Source: Streptomyces iranensis (GTDB lineage Bacteria > Actinomycetota > Actinomycetes > Streptomycetales > Streptomycetaceae). Taken from it: a stretch of DNA of 64,000 nucleotides. The stretch spans positions 434,001 through 498,000 of the forward strand of contig NZ_JAGGLR010000001.1 in assembly GCF_017874715.1 (NCBI RefSeq), read 5' to 3'. This document shows positions 54,207 through 63,266 of this stretch, piece by piece. The translations under genes were made by a program, and so were the position numbers. Every line of letters begins with the position of its first letter. Positions within the stretch are counted from its first letter, which is position 1. The notes under the pieces are model-generated. The model searched no databases. It was given only the letters and a program-made list of their open reading frames with translations, and was not told where the DNA came from.

Positions 54207-55417
54207 ACGACTCCGAGAACGAGGACAGGAACGAGAACAGCAGCGACAACAGCAGCGACAACGGCAGCGAGAGCAGCGCCCGCGTGCCGCTGCACGAGCG
54301 GCGCCGCCCCTGGTGGCACTGGCAGCGCGTGGCCCGCTCCCGGCCGCGACTGGCCGTCATCATGACCGTGACCGGAGCCCTCCTGGGCGCGCTGCTCGGC
54401 GGCGCCGGTGTGGCCTGGCGGGCCGGGGTGGGTCCGTTCGCGGACGACCGCGCCTGCTGGGGAGCGCTCGCCCAGGACGATGTGGCGGCGCTGTTCGACG
54501 GCAAGCGGGACATCGAGACGTCCGAGGTGCCCATCACCTCCGATCGCATCGGCAGCGAGGGCCCCTCGGGCGAATGCCGGCTGACCTCGCCGCGCGGACG
54601 GCGGATCACGGTCCAGGCGCACCAGCTGGACACCGGGTTCGGCGGCGCGGGCGACCGGTGGGCCGATGAGTTCCTGTCCGCGCGGCTCACCCCGCTGGGC
54701 GACGGGCTGCTGGGCATGGCCTCGGACACCCGGGCCTGGCTCGCGGTGCCCGACGGCTGTATCGGCCGGCCGAGCGGAGTGGACGTCAACAGCGGCCCCA
54801 CCGTGATCGACATGGAGACCGGCTGGACCGTCTACGACGACGAGGTGGACACCGAGGGCCGCGACGCGCTCGCCCGCGCCGTGGTCAAGCTGGTCAACCA
54901 CTACATGGCCGAGGAGGGGTGCACGAGCGAGATCGCCGACCCGGTCCGCCGGATGTCCGGTCCGCCGCGGGCCCTGGACGAGAAGAAGGACGCGATGTGC
55001 GGCGTCAAGGGGCTGCGGCTGCCCGCCGCGTTCGAGCACGAGGGGCGGGGCGCCACCGTGGTGACCCGGGGCGGCGGCCCGGTCCGCACCTGCGACCGCG
55101 ATGTGCTCTTCGGCCACCCCGAGCTGCGGCTGATGACCATCGAGGACCCCCGGCTCGCGATGCTCTACGACCGGCTGTCCCACGACGGCGCCAAAGATCA
55201 GGTCAAGGTCGGTGAGCAGGACGGATACGGCTTCGTCCGCGACGATATGGGGCTGTTCCAGGCCGAGTGCCAGACCGGCCAGGTCACCTTCCTGGTCCGG
55301 GCCGAGGACGGCCGCCGCCCCGGGGACATCCGTACGATCCTCCCCCGCTATGTGGCCGCCGAGGCCGACCGGATCGGCTGCGGCCCGCTGCGCGTCACCC
55401 TGCCCGCGAGCGGCTAG
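54203..55417 (+). CDS. Membrane-anchored protein of unknown function, paralogue 2
   Basis: 404 residues. A cytoplasmic Asn/Ser/Asp/Glu-rich tail (residues 1-30) and an Arg-rich stretch precede one membrane helix (about 50-70). The outer part parallels the preceding protein: CWGALAQDDVAALF, GECRL, DGCIGRPSGV, EEGCTSEIADP, MCGVKGLRLP, TCDRD, AECQTGQVTFLV and IGCGPLRVTLP. The ATG overlaps the preceding stop by 4 nt. The pair looks like an old tandem duplication encoding two cell-surface proteins; no enzyme motif is seen. Confidence 0.72.
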   Translation: MNDSENEDRNENSSDNSSDNGSESSARVPLHERRRPWWHWQRVARSRPRLAVIMTVTGALLGALLGGAGVAWRAGVGPFADDRACWGALAQDDVAALFDGKRDIETSEVPITSDRIGSEGPSGECRLTSPRGRRITVQAHQLDTGFGGAGDRWADEFLSARLTPLGDGLLGMASDTRAWLAVPDGCIGRPSGVDVNSGPTVIDMETGWTVYDDEVDTEGRDALARAVVKLVNHYMAEEGCTSEIADPVRRMSGPPRALDEKKDAMCGVKGLRLPAAFEHEGRGATVVTRGGGPVRTCDRDVLFGHPELRLMTIEDPRLAMLYDRLSHDGAKDQVKVGEQDGYGFVRDDMGLFQAECQTGQVTFLVRAEDGRRPGDIRTILPRYVAAEADRIGCGPLRVTLPASG

Positions 55418-55439
55418 GGGGCCCGGCGGATCTTGACGC

Positions 55440-55605
55440 CTGCGGCGGGCGGCTCCGGGGCTCCGCCCCTGGCCCCCCTGTCCGCCCTTCGGGCGTGTCC
55501 TCAATCGCCGGACGGGCTGAAATCAGCCCGTCCGGGGGCACCTCCCAGCGGTAGCTGGGGGAGATTGAGGACCGGGGTCCGGGGCGGAGCCCCGGTCAGG
55601 GCCCC
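55440..55605. repeat. Dispersed intergenic repeat, copy D
   Basis: GCCTGCGGCGGG, GGGGCTCCGCCCC, GGGCTGAAATCAGCCC, the CTCCCAGCGGTAGC hairpin module and GGGGCGGAGCCCC follow in the same order as copy A. It fills the gap between the convergent 54203 gene and glnE. Confidence 0.88.
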
Positions 55606-55635
55606 CTGTGCCCGGTGGGCGGCGCCGATCCTCGT

Positions 55636-58600
55636 TCAGCTCTCGTAGTCGTAGAAGAGCCGCTCCACCACCGCCCGCGCCCGGCGGGTGGTGCGGCGGT
55701 AGTCCTCCAGCATCTCGCCGACGTGACCGGGGCCGTAGCCCAAATGGCGGCCCACGGCGGCCAGTTCGCGGACGTCCGTCGGGAAGGTGTCGCCGGGGCG
55801 GCCGCGGACGAGCATGACGGCGTTGCGGACGCGGCTGGCGAGGATCCACGCCTCGTCGAGGGTCTGGGCGTCCTCGGTGGAGATCAGCTCGGCGGCGTGG
55901 GCGGCGGCCAGGGCCTCGCGGGTACGGGTGGTGCGCAGCCCTGGCTCGGCCCAGCCGTGCCGCATCTGGAGCAGCTGGACGGTCCACTCGACATCGCTGA
56001 GACCGCCGCGGCCCAGCTTGGCGTGGGTGGTGGGGTCGGCCCCGCGCGGCAGCCGCTCGGACTCCATCCGGGCCTTGAGCCGCCGGATCTCGCGGATCGC
56101 GTCCTCGCCCAGCCCCTCGGCCGGATACCGCAGCGGATCGATCAGCTCGATGAACCGCTCGCCGAGCCCGGGGTCGCCCGCCACCGGCTCGGCGCGCAGC
56201 AGCGCCTGGCTCTCCCAGACCAGCGACCAGCGGCGGTAGTAGGCGGCGTAGGAGGCGAGGGTGCGCACCAGCGGCCCGGACTTGCCCTCGGGGCGCAGAT
56301 CGGCGTCGATGAGCAGGGGCGGGTCCACGGTGGGGAGTTGGAGCAGCCGTCGCATCTCGTTGGCCACGGCGAAGGCGGCGCGGGCGGCCTCCTGGTCGTC
56401 GGCCCCCTCACGCGGCTCGTGGACGAAGAGCACATCGGCGTCCGAGCCGTAGCTGAGCTCATGGCCGCCGAAGCGGCCGAGGCCGATGACGGCGAAGCGG
56501 GTGGGCAGCTGATCGCCCCAGGTGTCGCCTACGGCGGCGCGCAGGGCCCCGGCGAGGGTCGCGGCGTTCAGATCGGAGAGGGCGTCGCCGACCATGTCGA
56601 TCAGCATCGCGTCGTCCACGGGCGGTTCGGCGGCGGGGGCGGCGGGCCGGGCCGGCACATGGGGCTCGGAGGCCCGCAGGGCGCTGGGGACCTCGGGCGC
56701 CTTGGCCGGTGCGGGGGCGGCCGCTCCGGCGGCCCGGCCCGGTGTCTGATCGCCCGACGGCGGCCAGCTCACGGTCGGGCGCACCTCGCCGTTGGCCAGC
56801 CGGGCGCTTTCGATGATGTCCGCGGCCGCCGTACGGAACATCTCGCGCCGCCGCACCCCGCGCGCCGCCGCGACCGCCTGCTCGGCGCCGTTGGCGCGGC
56901 CGACCGCGGCCAGCACCTCCTGCTCCAGATGGGCCCTGCCGCGCGGGCGCAGCCCCTCCAGGTCGCCGAGCAGGGCGACCGCCTCGGGGGCGCGCAGCAG
57001 CAGGTCGGGGGCGAGCCGCCCGGCGGAGAGCACCCGGGCCAGGTTCTCGGCGGCGGCGCCCTCGTCGCGCAGCAGCCGCAGGTACCAGGGCGTCTTGCCC
57101 AGCGCGTCCGAGACCTTGCGGAAGCCCAGCAGCCCGGCGTCCGGGTCGGCGGAGTCGGCGAACCAGCCCAGCAGCACGGGCAGCAACGTCCGCTGGATCG
57201 CCGCCTTACGGGTCACCCCGGACGCCAGTGCCTCCAGATGGCGCAGCGCACCGGCCGGGTCCGCGTACCCCAGGGCGGTGAGCCGCTGACCGGCCGCCTC
57301 GGAGCTGAGCCGGATCTCACCGGGCTGGAGCTGGGCGACGGCGTCCAGCAGCGGCCGGTAGAAGAGCTTCTCGTGCAGCCGCCGCACTTCGCGCGCGTGC
57401 CGCCGCCAGGCGGTGCCCAGCTCGGCCACCGGCTCGGTGCGGAACCCCAGCGACCGGCCGAGACGGCGCTGGTCGGCCTCGCCCTCGGGCATCAGATGGG
57501 TGCGGCGCAGCCGGTAGAGCTGGAGCCGGTGCTCCATGGTGCGCAGGAAGCGGTACGCGTCGTCCAGCGCGGCGGCGTCGGTGCGCCCCACATAGCCGCC
57601 GGCGGCCAGGGCCGCGAGCGCGTCCAGCGTCGTACCGCTGCGCAGCGACTCGTCGGACCGCCCGTGCACCAACTGCAGCAGCTGGACGGCGAACTCGACG
57701 TCGCGCAGGCCGCCGGGGCCCAGCTTGAGCTCGCGGTCGACCTCGGACACGGGGATGTTCTCGACCACCCGGCGGCGCATCTGCTGGACGTCCGGGATGA
57801 AGTTCTCGCGCTCGACGGCCTGCCAGACCATGGGCGCGAGGGCGTCCACGTACGCCTGCCCGAGCGCGGCGTCGCCCGCCATCGGACGTGCCTTCAGCAG
57901 CGCCTGGAACTCCCAGGTCTTGGCCCAGCGCTGGTAGTACGCCAGATGGCTGGAGAGGGTGCGCACCAGCGGGCCGTTGCGCCCCTCGGGGCGGAGGTTG
58001 GCGTCGACGGGCCAGATGGTGCCCTCGACGGTGACGTCGGAGCAGACGCGCATCAGCCGCGAGGCCAGCCGGGTGGCGGCCTGTACCGCCTCACCCTCCT
58101 CGACGCCCTCGACGGCCTCCGCCACGAAGATCACGTCCACGTCGGAGACGTAATTGAGCTCGCGGCCGCCGCATTTGCCCATGCCGATCACGGCCAGCCG
58201 ACAGGCGGCCGCGTCCTGCGGCTGCTCCTCGGCCGCGATCTCCAGCGCGGCCCGCACCGTGGCGGTCGCCAGGTCGGCCAGCTCGGCGGCCGTCTGGGTG
58301 ATGTCGGTGGTGCCGCACACATCGCGGGCGGCGATGGCCAGCAGCGCCCGGCGGTAGGCGACGCGCAGCGCGTCGGCCCGGGGCATCCCCGCCCCGGGGG
58401 CGCCCCACACCCCCTCGGCCAGGGCCCGCTCGAACTCGGGGGTGGCGGGGTGCAGATCGGCCGATTCGTAGGTCACCAGGGCGTGCCAGTCGCCCGGGTG
58501 GCGGGCGAGGTGGTCGCCCAGCGCCTCGGAGGCGCCGAGCACCCCGAGCAGCCGGTCGCGCAGCGGTTTGGCGGTGACGAGGGTGTCCAGCAGCGCCTGC

Positions 58601-58857
58601 CGGGACCCGGCCCGCTGCCCGCCGTCCTCCTTCTCCTCCGCGTCCTCCTCGGGCAACGCCTCGACGAGCCGTACGAGCCCGAGCAGCGCCAGATCGGGAT
58701 CGGCGGTCGCGCCGAGCGCCTCCAGCAACACCGAATCGCTCCGCACCGCGGCCAGCTCGGGCGCGTCCAGCAGCCGCTGCGCGGCCGAGGCGTCGGTGAA
58801 ACCGTGCCGCAGCAGCCGGGTGATATTGCTGCTCCTGCGTCCCTGCGGTACGGCCAT
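55636..58857 (-). CDS. glnE: Bifunctional glutamine synthetase adenylyltransferase/adenylyl-removing enzyme
   Basis: 1073-residue enzyme that adenylylates and deadenylylates glutamine synthetase I. Two nucleotidyltransferase domains each show the GxGxxGGxEL pattern and a metal Asp pair: GMGKCGGRELNYVSDVDV in the N-terminal (deadenylylating) half and GLGRFGGHELSYGSDADV in the C-terminal half, each followed by a helical PII-uridylyl-like domain (RDVEFAVQLLQLVHG and SDVEWTVQLLQMRHG). An Ala/Pro-rich linker joins the halves. ATG 58857 follows GGGAGG. Length is normal for actinobacteria. Confidence 0.96.
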   Translation of the reverse strand: MAVPQGRRSSNITRLLRHGFTDASAAQRLLDAPELAAVRSDSVLLEALGATADPDLALLGLVRLVEALPEEDAEEKEDGGQRAGSRQALLDTLVTAKPLRDRLLGVLGASEALGDHLARHPGDWHALVTYESADLHPATPEFERALAEGVWGAPGAGMPRADALRVAYRRALLAIAARDVCGTTDITQTAAELADLATATVRAALEIAAEEQPQDAAACRLAVIGMGKCGGRELNYVSDVDVIFVAEAVEGVEEGEAVQAATRLASRLMRVCSDVTVEGTIWPVDANLRPEGRNGPLVRTLSSHLAYYQRWAKTWEFQALLKARPMAGDAALGQAYVDALAPMVWQAVERENFIPDVQQMRRRVVENIPVSEVDRELKLGPGGLRDVEFAVQLLQLVHGRSDESLRSGTTLDALAALAAGGYVGRTDAAALDDAYRFLRTMEHRLQLYRLRRTHLMPEGEADQRRLGRSLGFRTEPVAELGTAWRRHAREVRRLHEKLFYRPLLDAVAQLQPGEIRLSSEAAGQRLTALGYADPAGALRHLEALASGVTRKAAIQRTLLPVLLGWFADSADPDAGLLGFRKVSDALGKTPWYLRLLRDEGAAAENLARVLSAGRLAPDLLLRAPEAVALLGDLEGLRPRGRAHLEQEVLAAVGRANGAEQAVAAARGVRRREMFRTAAADIIESARLANGEVRPTVSWPPSGDQTPGRAAGAAAPAPAKAPEVPSALRASEPHVPARPAAPAAEPPVDDAMLIDMVGDALSDLNAATLAGALRAAVGDTWGDQLPTRFAVIGLGRFGGHELSYGSDADVLFVHEPREGADDQEAARAAFAVANEMRRLLQLPTVDPPLLIDADLRPEGKSGPLVRTLASYAAYYRRWSLVWESQALLRAEPVAGDPGLGERFIELIDPLRYPAEGLGEDAIREIRRLKARMESERLPRGADPTTHAKLGRGGLSDVEWTVQLLQMRHGWAEPGLRTTRTREALAAAHAAELISTEDAQTLDEAWILASRVRNAVMLVRGRPGDTFPTDVRELAAVGRHLGYGPGHVGEMLEDYRRTTRRARAVVERLFYDYES

Positions 58858-58975
58858 CCCGCCGCCTCCCGTCCTGGTCGACTCCGCGCCGCTCGACCAC
58901 GCGCACACCCGTGATCAAAGGCGCCGCTGACGAGCCTAAGCGACCCCGAGGGCGAAGCGGCAGGTCCGGGCGGGG

Positions 58976-59602
58976 TCAGGCGCCGACGAAACGGCCCCGC
59001 GGCTCGCCGCGAAGATGCCCCGGCGGGAGCCGGCGCCCATAGGCGACCAGCAGGAGGTCCTGAGCGGCCCCGGTCAGCTCGGCCCCGCTGCCGTACGACC
59101 AGTCCAGATCGTCGGCGCGCAGCCGGACCCCGTCGAGGTCGGCCCCGAAGAACTTCAGCCCCCTGGGGTTGACCGTCCCGAGCGACACGCGCAGCCGGTC
59201 CTCGGGCACCCGGCGCCCGAGCCCGAGCGCGACGGTGATGTCCAGCCCGTGGATCACATCGTGGCCGAGCGCCGCCTCGACCCCGCCCACGGGCGGCTTC
59301 CAGGGGTGCTGGGCATGGTCCCGGAGGAACGCGGCGAGCTCCCCGGTCGAGGCGGCGGCCGCGTCCTTACGGGCGAGCCGGTCGGTCATCCGGTGGAGCC
59401 CGCCACGCGCCTTGGCCAGTTCCCACAACACCGCGGGCAGCGGATACCGAAACCCCATCGACATATGCGCCGCCACCTCCCGCACCCGCCACCCCGCACA
59501 CAGACTGGGCGCCTCCCACTGCTCGTCCGTCAGCCCGTCCAACACCGCCGCCAGCTCACGGCGTTCGGCCGCGATCGCTCTCCTGATGTCCATGAGATCC
59601 AT
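58976..59602 (-). CDS. Maleylpyruvate-isomerase-family (mycothiol-dependent) protein
   Basis: 208-residue protein of the TIGR03083/DinB-like class. It begins with a four-helix DinB-type domain (LAAVLDGLTDEQWEAPSLC, then GWRVREVAAHMSMG with the first metal His), has GHDVIHGLDI with the second His, and a C-terminal part of the SCP2-like type. Relatives use mycothiol as cofactor. Two Met codons (59602, 59593) are possible starts. It sits alone between glnE and glnA2 on the same strand, with gaps of 118 and 89 bp. Confidence 0.85.
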   Translation of the reverse strand: MDLMDIRRAIAAERRELAAVLDGLTDEQWEAPSLCAGWRVREVAAHMSMGFRYPLPAVLWELAKARGGLHRMTDRLARKDAAAASTGELAAFLRDHAQHPWKPPVGGVEAALGHDVIHGLDITVALGLGRRVPEDRLRVSLGTVNPRGLKFFGADLDGVRLRADDLDWSYGSGAELTGAAQDLLLVAYGRRLPPGHLRGEPRGRFVGA

Positions 59603-59691
59603 GAGCTCAAGGGTTTCGGCCGTTCAGCCATAAGTCCAAGAGCTCATGCTTCTCACAGCCAGAAGCGACCGTTATGGACGCCTGGTAGACG

Positions 59692-61053
59692 TCAGAGGAC
59701 GGGCAGGTTCTTCCGCAGTTCGAACGGCGTCACCTCGGAGCGGTACTCCTCCCACTCCTGCTTCTTGTTGCGCAGGAAGAAGTCGAAGACATGCTCCCCG
59801 AGCGTCTCCGCGACCAGTTCGCTGCGCTCCATCAGGTCGATCGCCTCGCCCAGGTTCTGCGGGAGGGGCTCGATGCCGAGGGAGCGGCGTTCGGCGTCGG
59901 AGAGGGCCCAGACGTCGTCGTCGGCGCCGGCCGGGAGTTCGTAGCCGCCCTCGATGCCCTTGAGGCCGGCGGCGAGGAGGACCGCGTAGGCCAGGTAGGG
60001 GTTGGCGCCGGTGTCCAGGGAGCGGACCTCGACGCGGGTGGAGCCGGTCTTGCCGGGCTTGTAGAGGGGGACGCGGACGAGGGCGGAGCGGTTGTTGTGG
60101 CCCCAGCAGATGTAGGAGGGGGCCTCGCCGCCCGCGCCGGCGGTGCGCTTGGAGCCGCCCCAGATGCGCTTGTAGGAGTTGACCCACTGGTTGGTGACGG
60201 CGGAGATCTCCCCCGCGTGGCGCAGCAGCCCCGCGATGAAGGAGCGGCCCACCTTGGAGAGCTGGAACTCGGCGCCGGACTCGTAGAAGGCGTTGCGGTC
60301 GCCCTCGAAGAGGGAGAGGTGGGTGTGCATGCCCGAGCCGGGGAACTCCGAGAAGGGCTTCGGCATGAAGGTGGCCTGCACGCCCTGCTCCAGCGCGACC
60401 TGCTTCATGACCAGGCGGAAGGTCATGATGTTGTCGGCGGTGGAGAGCGCGTCGGCGTAGCGCAGGTCGATCTCCTGCTGGCCGGGGGCACCCTCGTGGT
60501 GGGAGAACTCGACCGAGATGCCCATCGATTCCAGCATGGTGATCGCCTGGCGGCGGAAGTCCATGCCGATGTTCTGCGGGGTGTGGTCGAAGTAGCCCGA
60601 GGAGTCGGCGGGCACCGGGCGGCTGCCGTCCACCGGCTTCTGCTTGAGCAGGAAGAACTCGATCTCGGGGTGGGTGTAGAAGGTGAACCCGAGGTCAGAG
60701 GTCTTGGCGAGGATGCGCTTGAGGACGAAGCGGGGATCGGCGAAGGACGGGGAGCCGTCCGGCATCAGGATGTCGCAGAACATCCGAGCGGTCCCGGGGG
60801 CCTCGGCGCGCCAGGGCAGGATCTGGAACGTCCCCGGGTCCGGCTTGGCGATCATGTCGGACTCGTAGACCCGGGCGAAGCCCTCGATCGCGGAGCCGTC
60901 GAATCCGATGCCCTCGTCGAAGGCGCCTTCGAGTTCGGCCGGCGCGACGGCCACGGACTTCAGGAAGCCGAGCACATCGGTGAACCAGAGCCGCACGAAC
61001 CGGATGTCGCGCTCTTCCAGCGTGCGGAGCACGAACTCCTGCTGCTTATCCAT
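59692..61053 (-). CDS. glnA2: Glutamine-synthetase-like GlnA2
   Basis: 453-residue enzyme of glutamine synthetase class I fold. Visible are the beta-grasp start VRLWFTDVLGFLKSV, GFDGSAIEGF, metal/ammonium region EIEFFLL, the ATP loop MPKPFSEFPGSGMHTH and NRSALVRVP. The adenylylation site of GlnA1 (NLYDLPP) is absent; the sequence there reads PLPQNLGEAID, so GlnE should not modify it. It is nearly identical to S. coelicolor GlnA2 as I recall it, which is reported as a gamma-glutamylpolyamine synthetase rather than a true glutamine synthetase. ATG 61053 is chosen over an in-frame ATG three codons earlier because family members begin MDKQQEF. Confidence 0.93.
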   Translation of the reverse strand: MDKQQEFVLRTLEERDIRFVRLWFTDVLGFLKSVAVAPAELEGAFDEGIGFDGSAIEGFARVYESDMIAKPDPGTFQILPWRAEAPGTARMFCDILMPDGSPSFADPRFVLKRILAKTSDLGFTFYTHPEIEFFLLKQKPVDGSRPVPADSSGYFDHTPQNIGMDFRRQAITMLESMGISVEFSHHEGAPGQQEIDLRYADALSTADNIMTFRLVMKQVALEQGVQATFMPKPFSEFPGSGMHTHLSLFEGDRNAFYESGAEFQLSKVGRSFIAGLLRHAGEISAVTNQWVNSYKRIWGGSKRTAGAGGEAPSYICWGHNNRSALVRVPLYKPGKTGSTRVEVRSLDTGANPYLAYAVLLAAGLKGIEGGYELPAGADDDVWALSDAERRSLGIEPLPQNLGEAIDLMERSELVAETLGEHVFDFFLRNKKQEWEEYRSEVTPFELRKNLPVL

Positions 61054-61261
61054 GGTCCCCAATCCTTGCAGGTCAAACGGCTCTTTGCGCGGGCGCGGGG
61101 CACCTTCCGCATCCCCAGTATCACGCGGCGGGATTTCACGGAGGTTTCGTCCGGTCGCCCCGGTCTCCCCTCACCTCACCACGATGAGTGCATCGTACTT
61201 TCACCCGGCCGGTCCCGGACCCGACCGTTCCGCCCCCTTCGTGGCGCCTGCCGGGGCTCCA

Positions 61262-61276
61262 TACCCCTTGGGGGTA
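61262..61276. promoter_or_regulatory. CsoR-like copper operator
   Basis: TACCCC-N3-GGGGTA matches the C/G-run dyad bound by the copper-sensing repressor CsoR in actinobacteria. It lies 205 bp upstream of the multicopper oxidase. At 61301-61330 an exact AACGGTCAGA direct repeat and the dyad TCAGAT-N4-ATCTGA follow. The 428-bp gap between glnA2 and the oxidase otherwise holds only a doubtful ORF starting at 61294. Confidence 0.7.
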
Positions 61277-61481
61277 GGGTGCCGATTATCACGATGATCA
61301 AACGGTCAGATGATGATCTGAACGGTCAGAGGGAGGCGGCGATGCAAAGAAGCCCCTCACCCCAGAGCCGATCGCTGATGCGGCGCATAGAGCGGCGCGT
61401 CGGCCGCCCGCCCTCCCGGCGGGGCGGTGGACGCGCCGACCCTCACGCATCCGGCACACATCAGCATTGGGGTACTGACTC

Positions 61482-63188
61482 ATGCACGAAAAGACTCGCC
61501 GTGCCGTGCTCGGCACGGGCATCGCCGCCGCGGGCAGCGGTCTGCTCGCCGCCTGCGGCTCCCCCGGCCCCCGCCCCCGCGCCGGAGGCCCCGACGGCGT
61601 GGACGGCAACGCGATGGGCGCCCCCGCCAGACCCGGCGCGCCCGCGGACGACGCCCCGGCGCAGTACGTCTCCCCCCACGGCCCGGAGGTCGCCGCGACC
61701 GAGCGGCGACGGGGCCCCGGCCCGGTGCGCACCTTCCGGCTCACCGCCACCGCGACCACCCTGGACATCGGCGCCCGCAAGGTGACGTCCTGGGCGTACG
61801 AGGACCAGGTGCCGGGCCGGGAGATCCGGGTGACGGCGGGCGACACGATCGCGCTCACCCTCGCCAACAACCTGCCGCAGCCCACCACGCTGCACTGGCA
61901 CGGCATCCGGCTGCGCAACGACATGGACGGCGTCCCCGGAGTGACCCAGCGGCCGATCAAGACCGGCGCCGCCTTCGACTACCGCTTCACCGCGTTCTAC
62001 CCGGGCACGTACTGGATCCATCCGCACTCGGGCGTCCAGCTGGACCGGGGGCTGTACGCGCCGCTGATCGTGGAAGATCCGAAGGAGCCGCTGAAGTACG
62101 ACAAGGAGTGGGTCGTCGTCCTGGACGACTGGCTCGACGGGGTGGGCGGCCGCACCCCGGACAAGGAGTTCGAGCGGCTCAACGCGGGCAAGGGCGGCGC
62201 GGTCGGCCATGCGATGGACGACGACTCGATGGGCGACGACGGCAAGCGCGGGGCCAAGGCCACCGCGAAGCCCACGGCGACGGCCAAGGCCAAAGCCACA
62301 CTTACGGCCAAGGCCACACCCACGGCCAAGCCCACGCCCAAGCCCAAGGCCAAAACCAAAGGCGCCCGGAAGAAGGCCGCGCCCATGGAGAGCCGGCTGC
62401 TGGGCGGCCACGCGGGCGATGTCACCTACCCCTACTACCTGGTCAACGGCCGCAGCCCCGAGTCCCCGCAGGTCTTCCGCGCCAAGCGCGGCGACCGGGT
62501 CCGTATCCGCATCATCAACGCGGGCGGCGACACCGCCTTCCGCGTCGCCCTCGGCGGCCACCGGATGACTGTCACCCACACCGACGGCTACCCCGTCGTA
62601 CCGGCCAAGACGGACGCGCTGCTGCTGGGCATGGGCGAGCGCTACGACGTGCTGGTCACCGTCAAGGACGGGGTCTTCCCGCTCGCCGTGATCGCCGAGG
62701 GCAAGGGGCGGTCCGCGATGGCGGTGCTGCGCACCCGTGGCAAGAGCCCGGTGAAGTTCCCGCGCCCCAAGGAGCTGGACGGCGAGCTACTCACCGCGGA
62801 CCGGCTGAAGGCGGCGGAGGACGTCCGGCTGACGCCCAAGGAGCCCGACCGCATCATCCGGATGCGGCTCACCGGCTCGATGCGGCGCTGGGACTGGGCG
62901 ATCAACGGCCGGCCGTACGACCCCTCGCAGCGCTATCCAGTACGGGAGGGCGAGCGGGTGCGGATCTCGTTCATCAACGGCACCGACATGTGGCATCCGG
63001 TCCATCTGCACGGCCACACCTTCGCGCTGCCGGACGGCGGCCCCCGTAAGGACACCACGGTCCTGCTGCCGCACCACAAGGTGAACGTGGACCTCGACGC
63101 CGACAACCCGGGGCTGTGGATGGTCCACTGCCACAACGTCTACCACTCGGAGTCCGGGATGATGACCATCCTCGGTTACCAGAAGTGA
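61482..63188 (+). CDS. Multicopper oxidase, exported lipoprotein
   Basis: 568-residue three-cupredoxin oxidase. The N-terminus combines a twin-arginine motif (TRRAVLG) with a lipobox (LLAAC). Copper-binding blocks are complete: TLHWHGIRL, YWIHPHSGVQ, HPVHLHGHTF and VHCHNVYHSESGM, giving the trinuclear centre and a type-1 site with Met. Between domains 1 and 2 lies a Lys/Ala/Thr/Pro-rich repeat (about residues 258-303, AKATAKPTATAK units) absent from most relatives. It probably oxidises Cu(I) or phenols outside the cell and is copper-regulated, given the upstream CsoR-like site. Confidence 0.9.
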   Translation: MHEKTRRAVLGTGIAAAGSGLLAACGSPGPRPRAGGPDGVDGNAMGAPARPGAPADDAPAQYVSPHGPEVAATERRRGPGPVRTFRLTATATTLDIGARKVTSWAYEDQVPGREIRVTAGDTIALTLANNLPQPTTLHWHGIRLRNDMDGVPGVTQRPIKTGAAFDYRFTAFYPGTYWIHPHSGVQLDRGLYAPLIVEDPKEPLKYDKEWVVVLDDWLDGVGGRTPDKEFERLNAGKGGAVGHAMDDDSMGDDGKRGAKATAKPTATAKAKATLTAKATPTAKPTPKPKAKTKGARKKAAPMESRLLGGHAGDVTYPYYLVNGRSPESPQVFRAKRGDRVRIRIINAGGDTAFRVALGGHRMTVTHTDGYPVVPAKTDALLLGMGERYDVLVTVKDGVFPLAVIAEGKGRSAMAVLRTRGKSPVKFPRPKELDGELLTADRLKAAEDVRLTPKEPDRIIRMRLTGSMRRWDWAINGRPYDPSQRYPVREGERVRISFINGTDMWHPVHLHGHTFALPDGGPRKDTTVLLPHHKVNVDLDADNPGLWMVHCHNVYHSESGMMTILGYQK

Positions 63189-63254
63189 GGCCAGGCGTGA
63201 CCGGCGTGAGAAGGGAGACACCCCCGGCCCCGGCTATCGCGTCAGACAGACGAT

Positions 63255-63260
63255 TACACT
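63255..63260 (+). promoter_or_regulatory. Candidate -10 element of nadE
   Basis: TACACT ends 6 nt before the GTG start, so transcription should begin at or near the start codon (leaderless). No clear -35 hexamer is seen. Confidence 0.5.
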
Positions 63261-63266
63261 GGGCGC

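Noticed and set aside
55615..58914. 1099-codon open frame on the + strand
   Set aside because: It lies wholly antisense to glnE, whose motifs are clear; composition is typical of a shadow frame.
61294..61480. Possible small ORF (MIKRSDDDLN...) before the multicopper oxidase
   Set aside because: No ribosome site, Arg/Ser/Pro-rich shadow-like composition, and it runs out of frame into the oxidase gene.
59791..61785. 664-codon open frame on the + strand
   Set aside because: Antisense to glnA2, then out of frame with the multicopper oxidase; no motif of its own.
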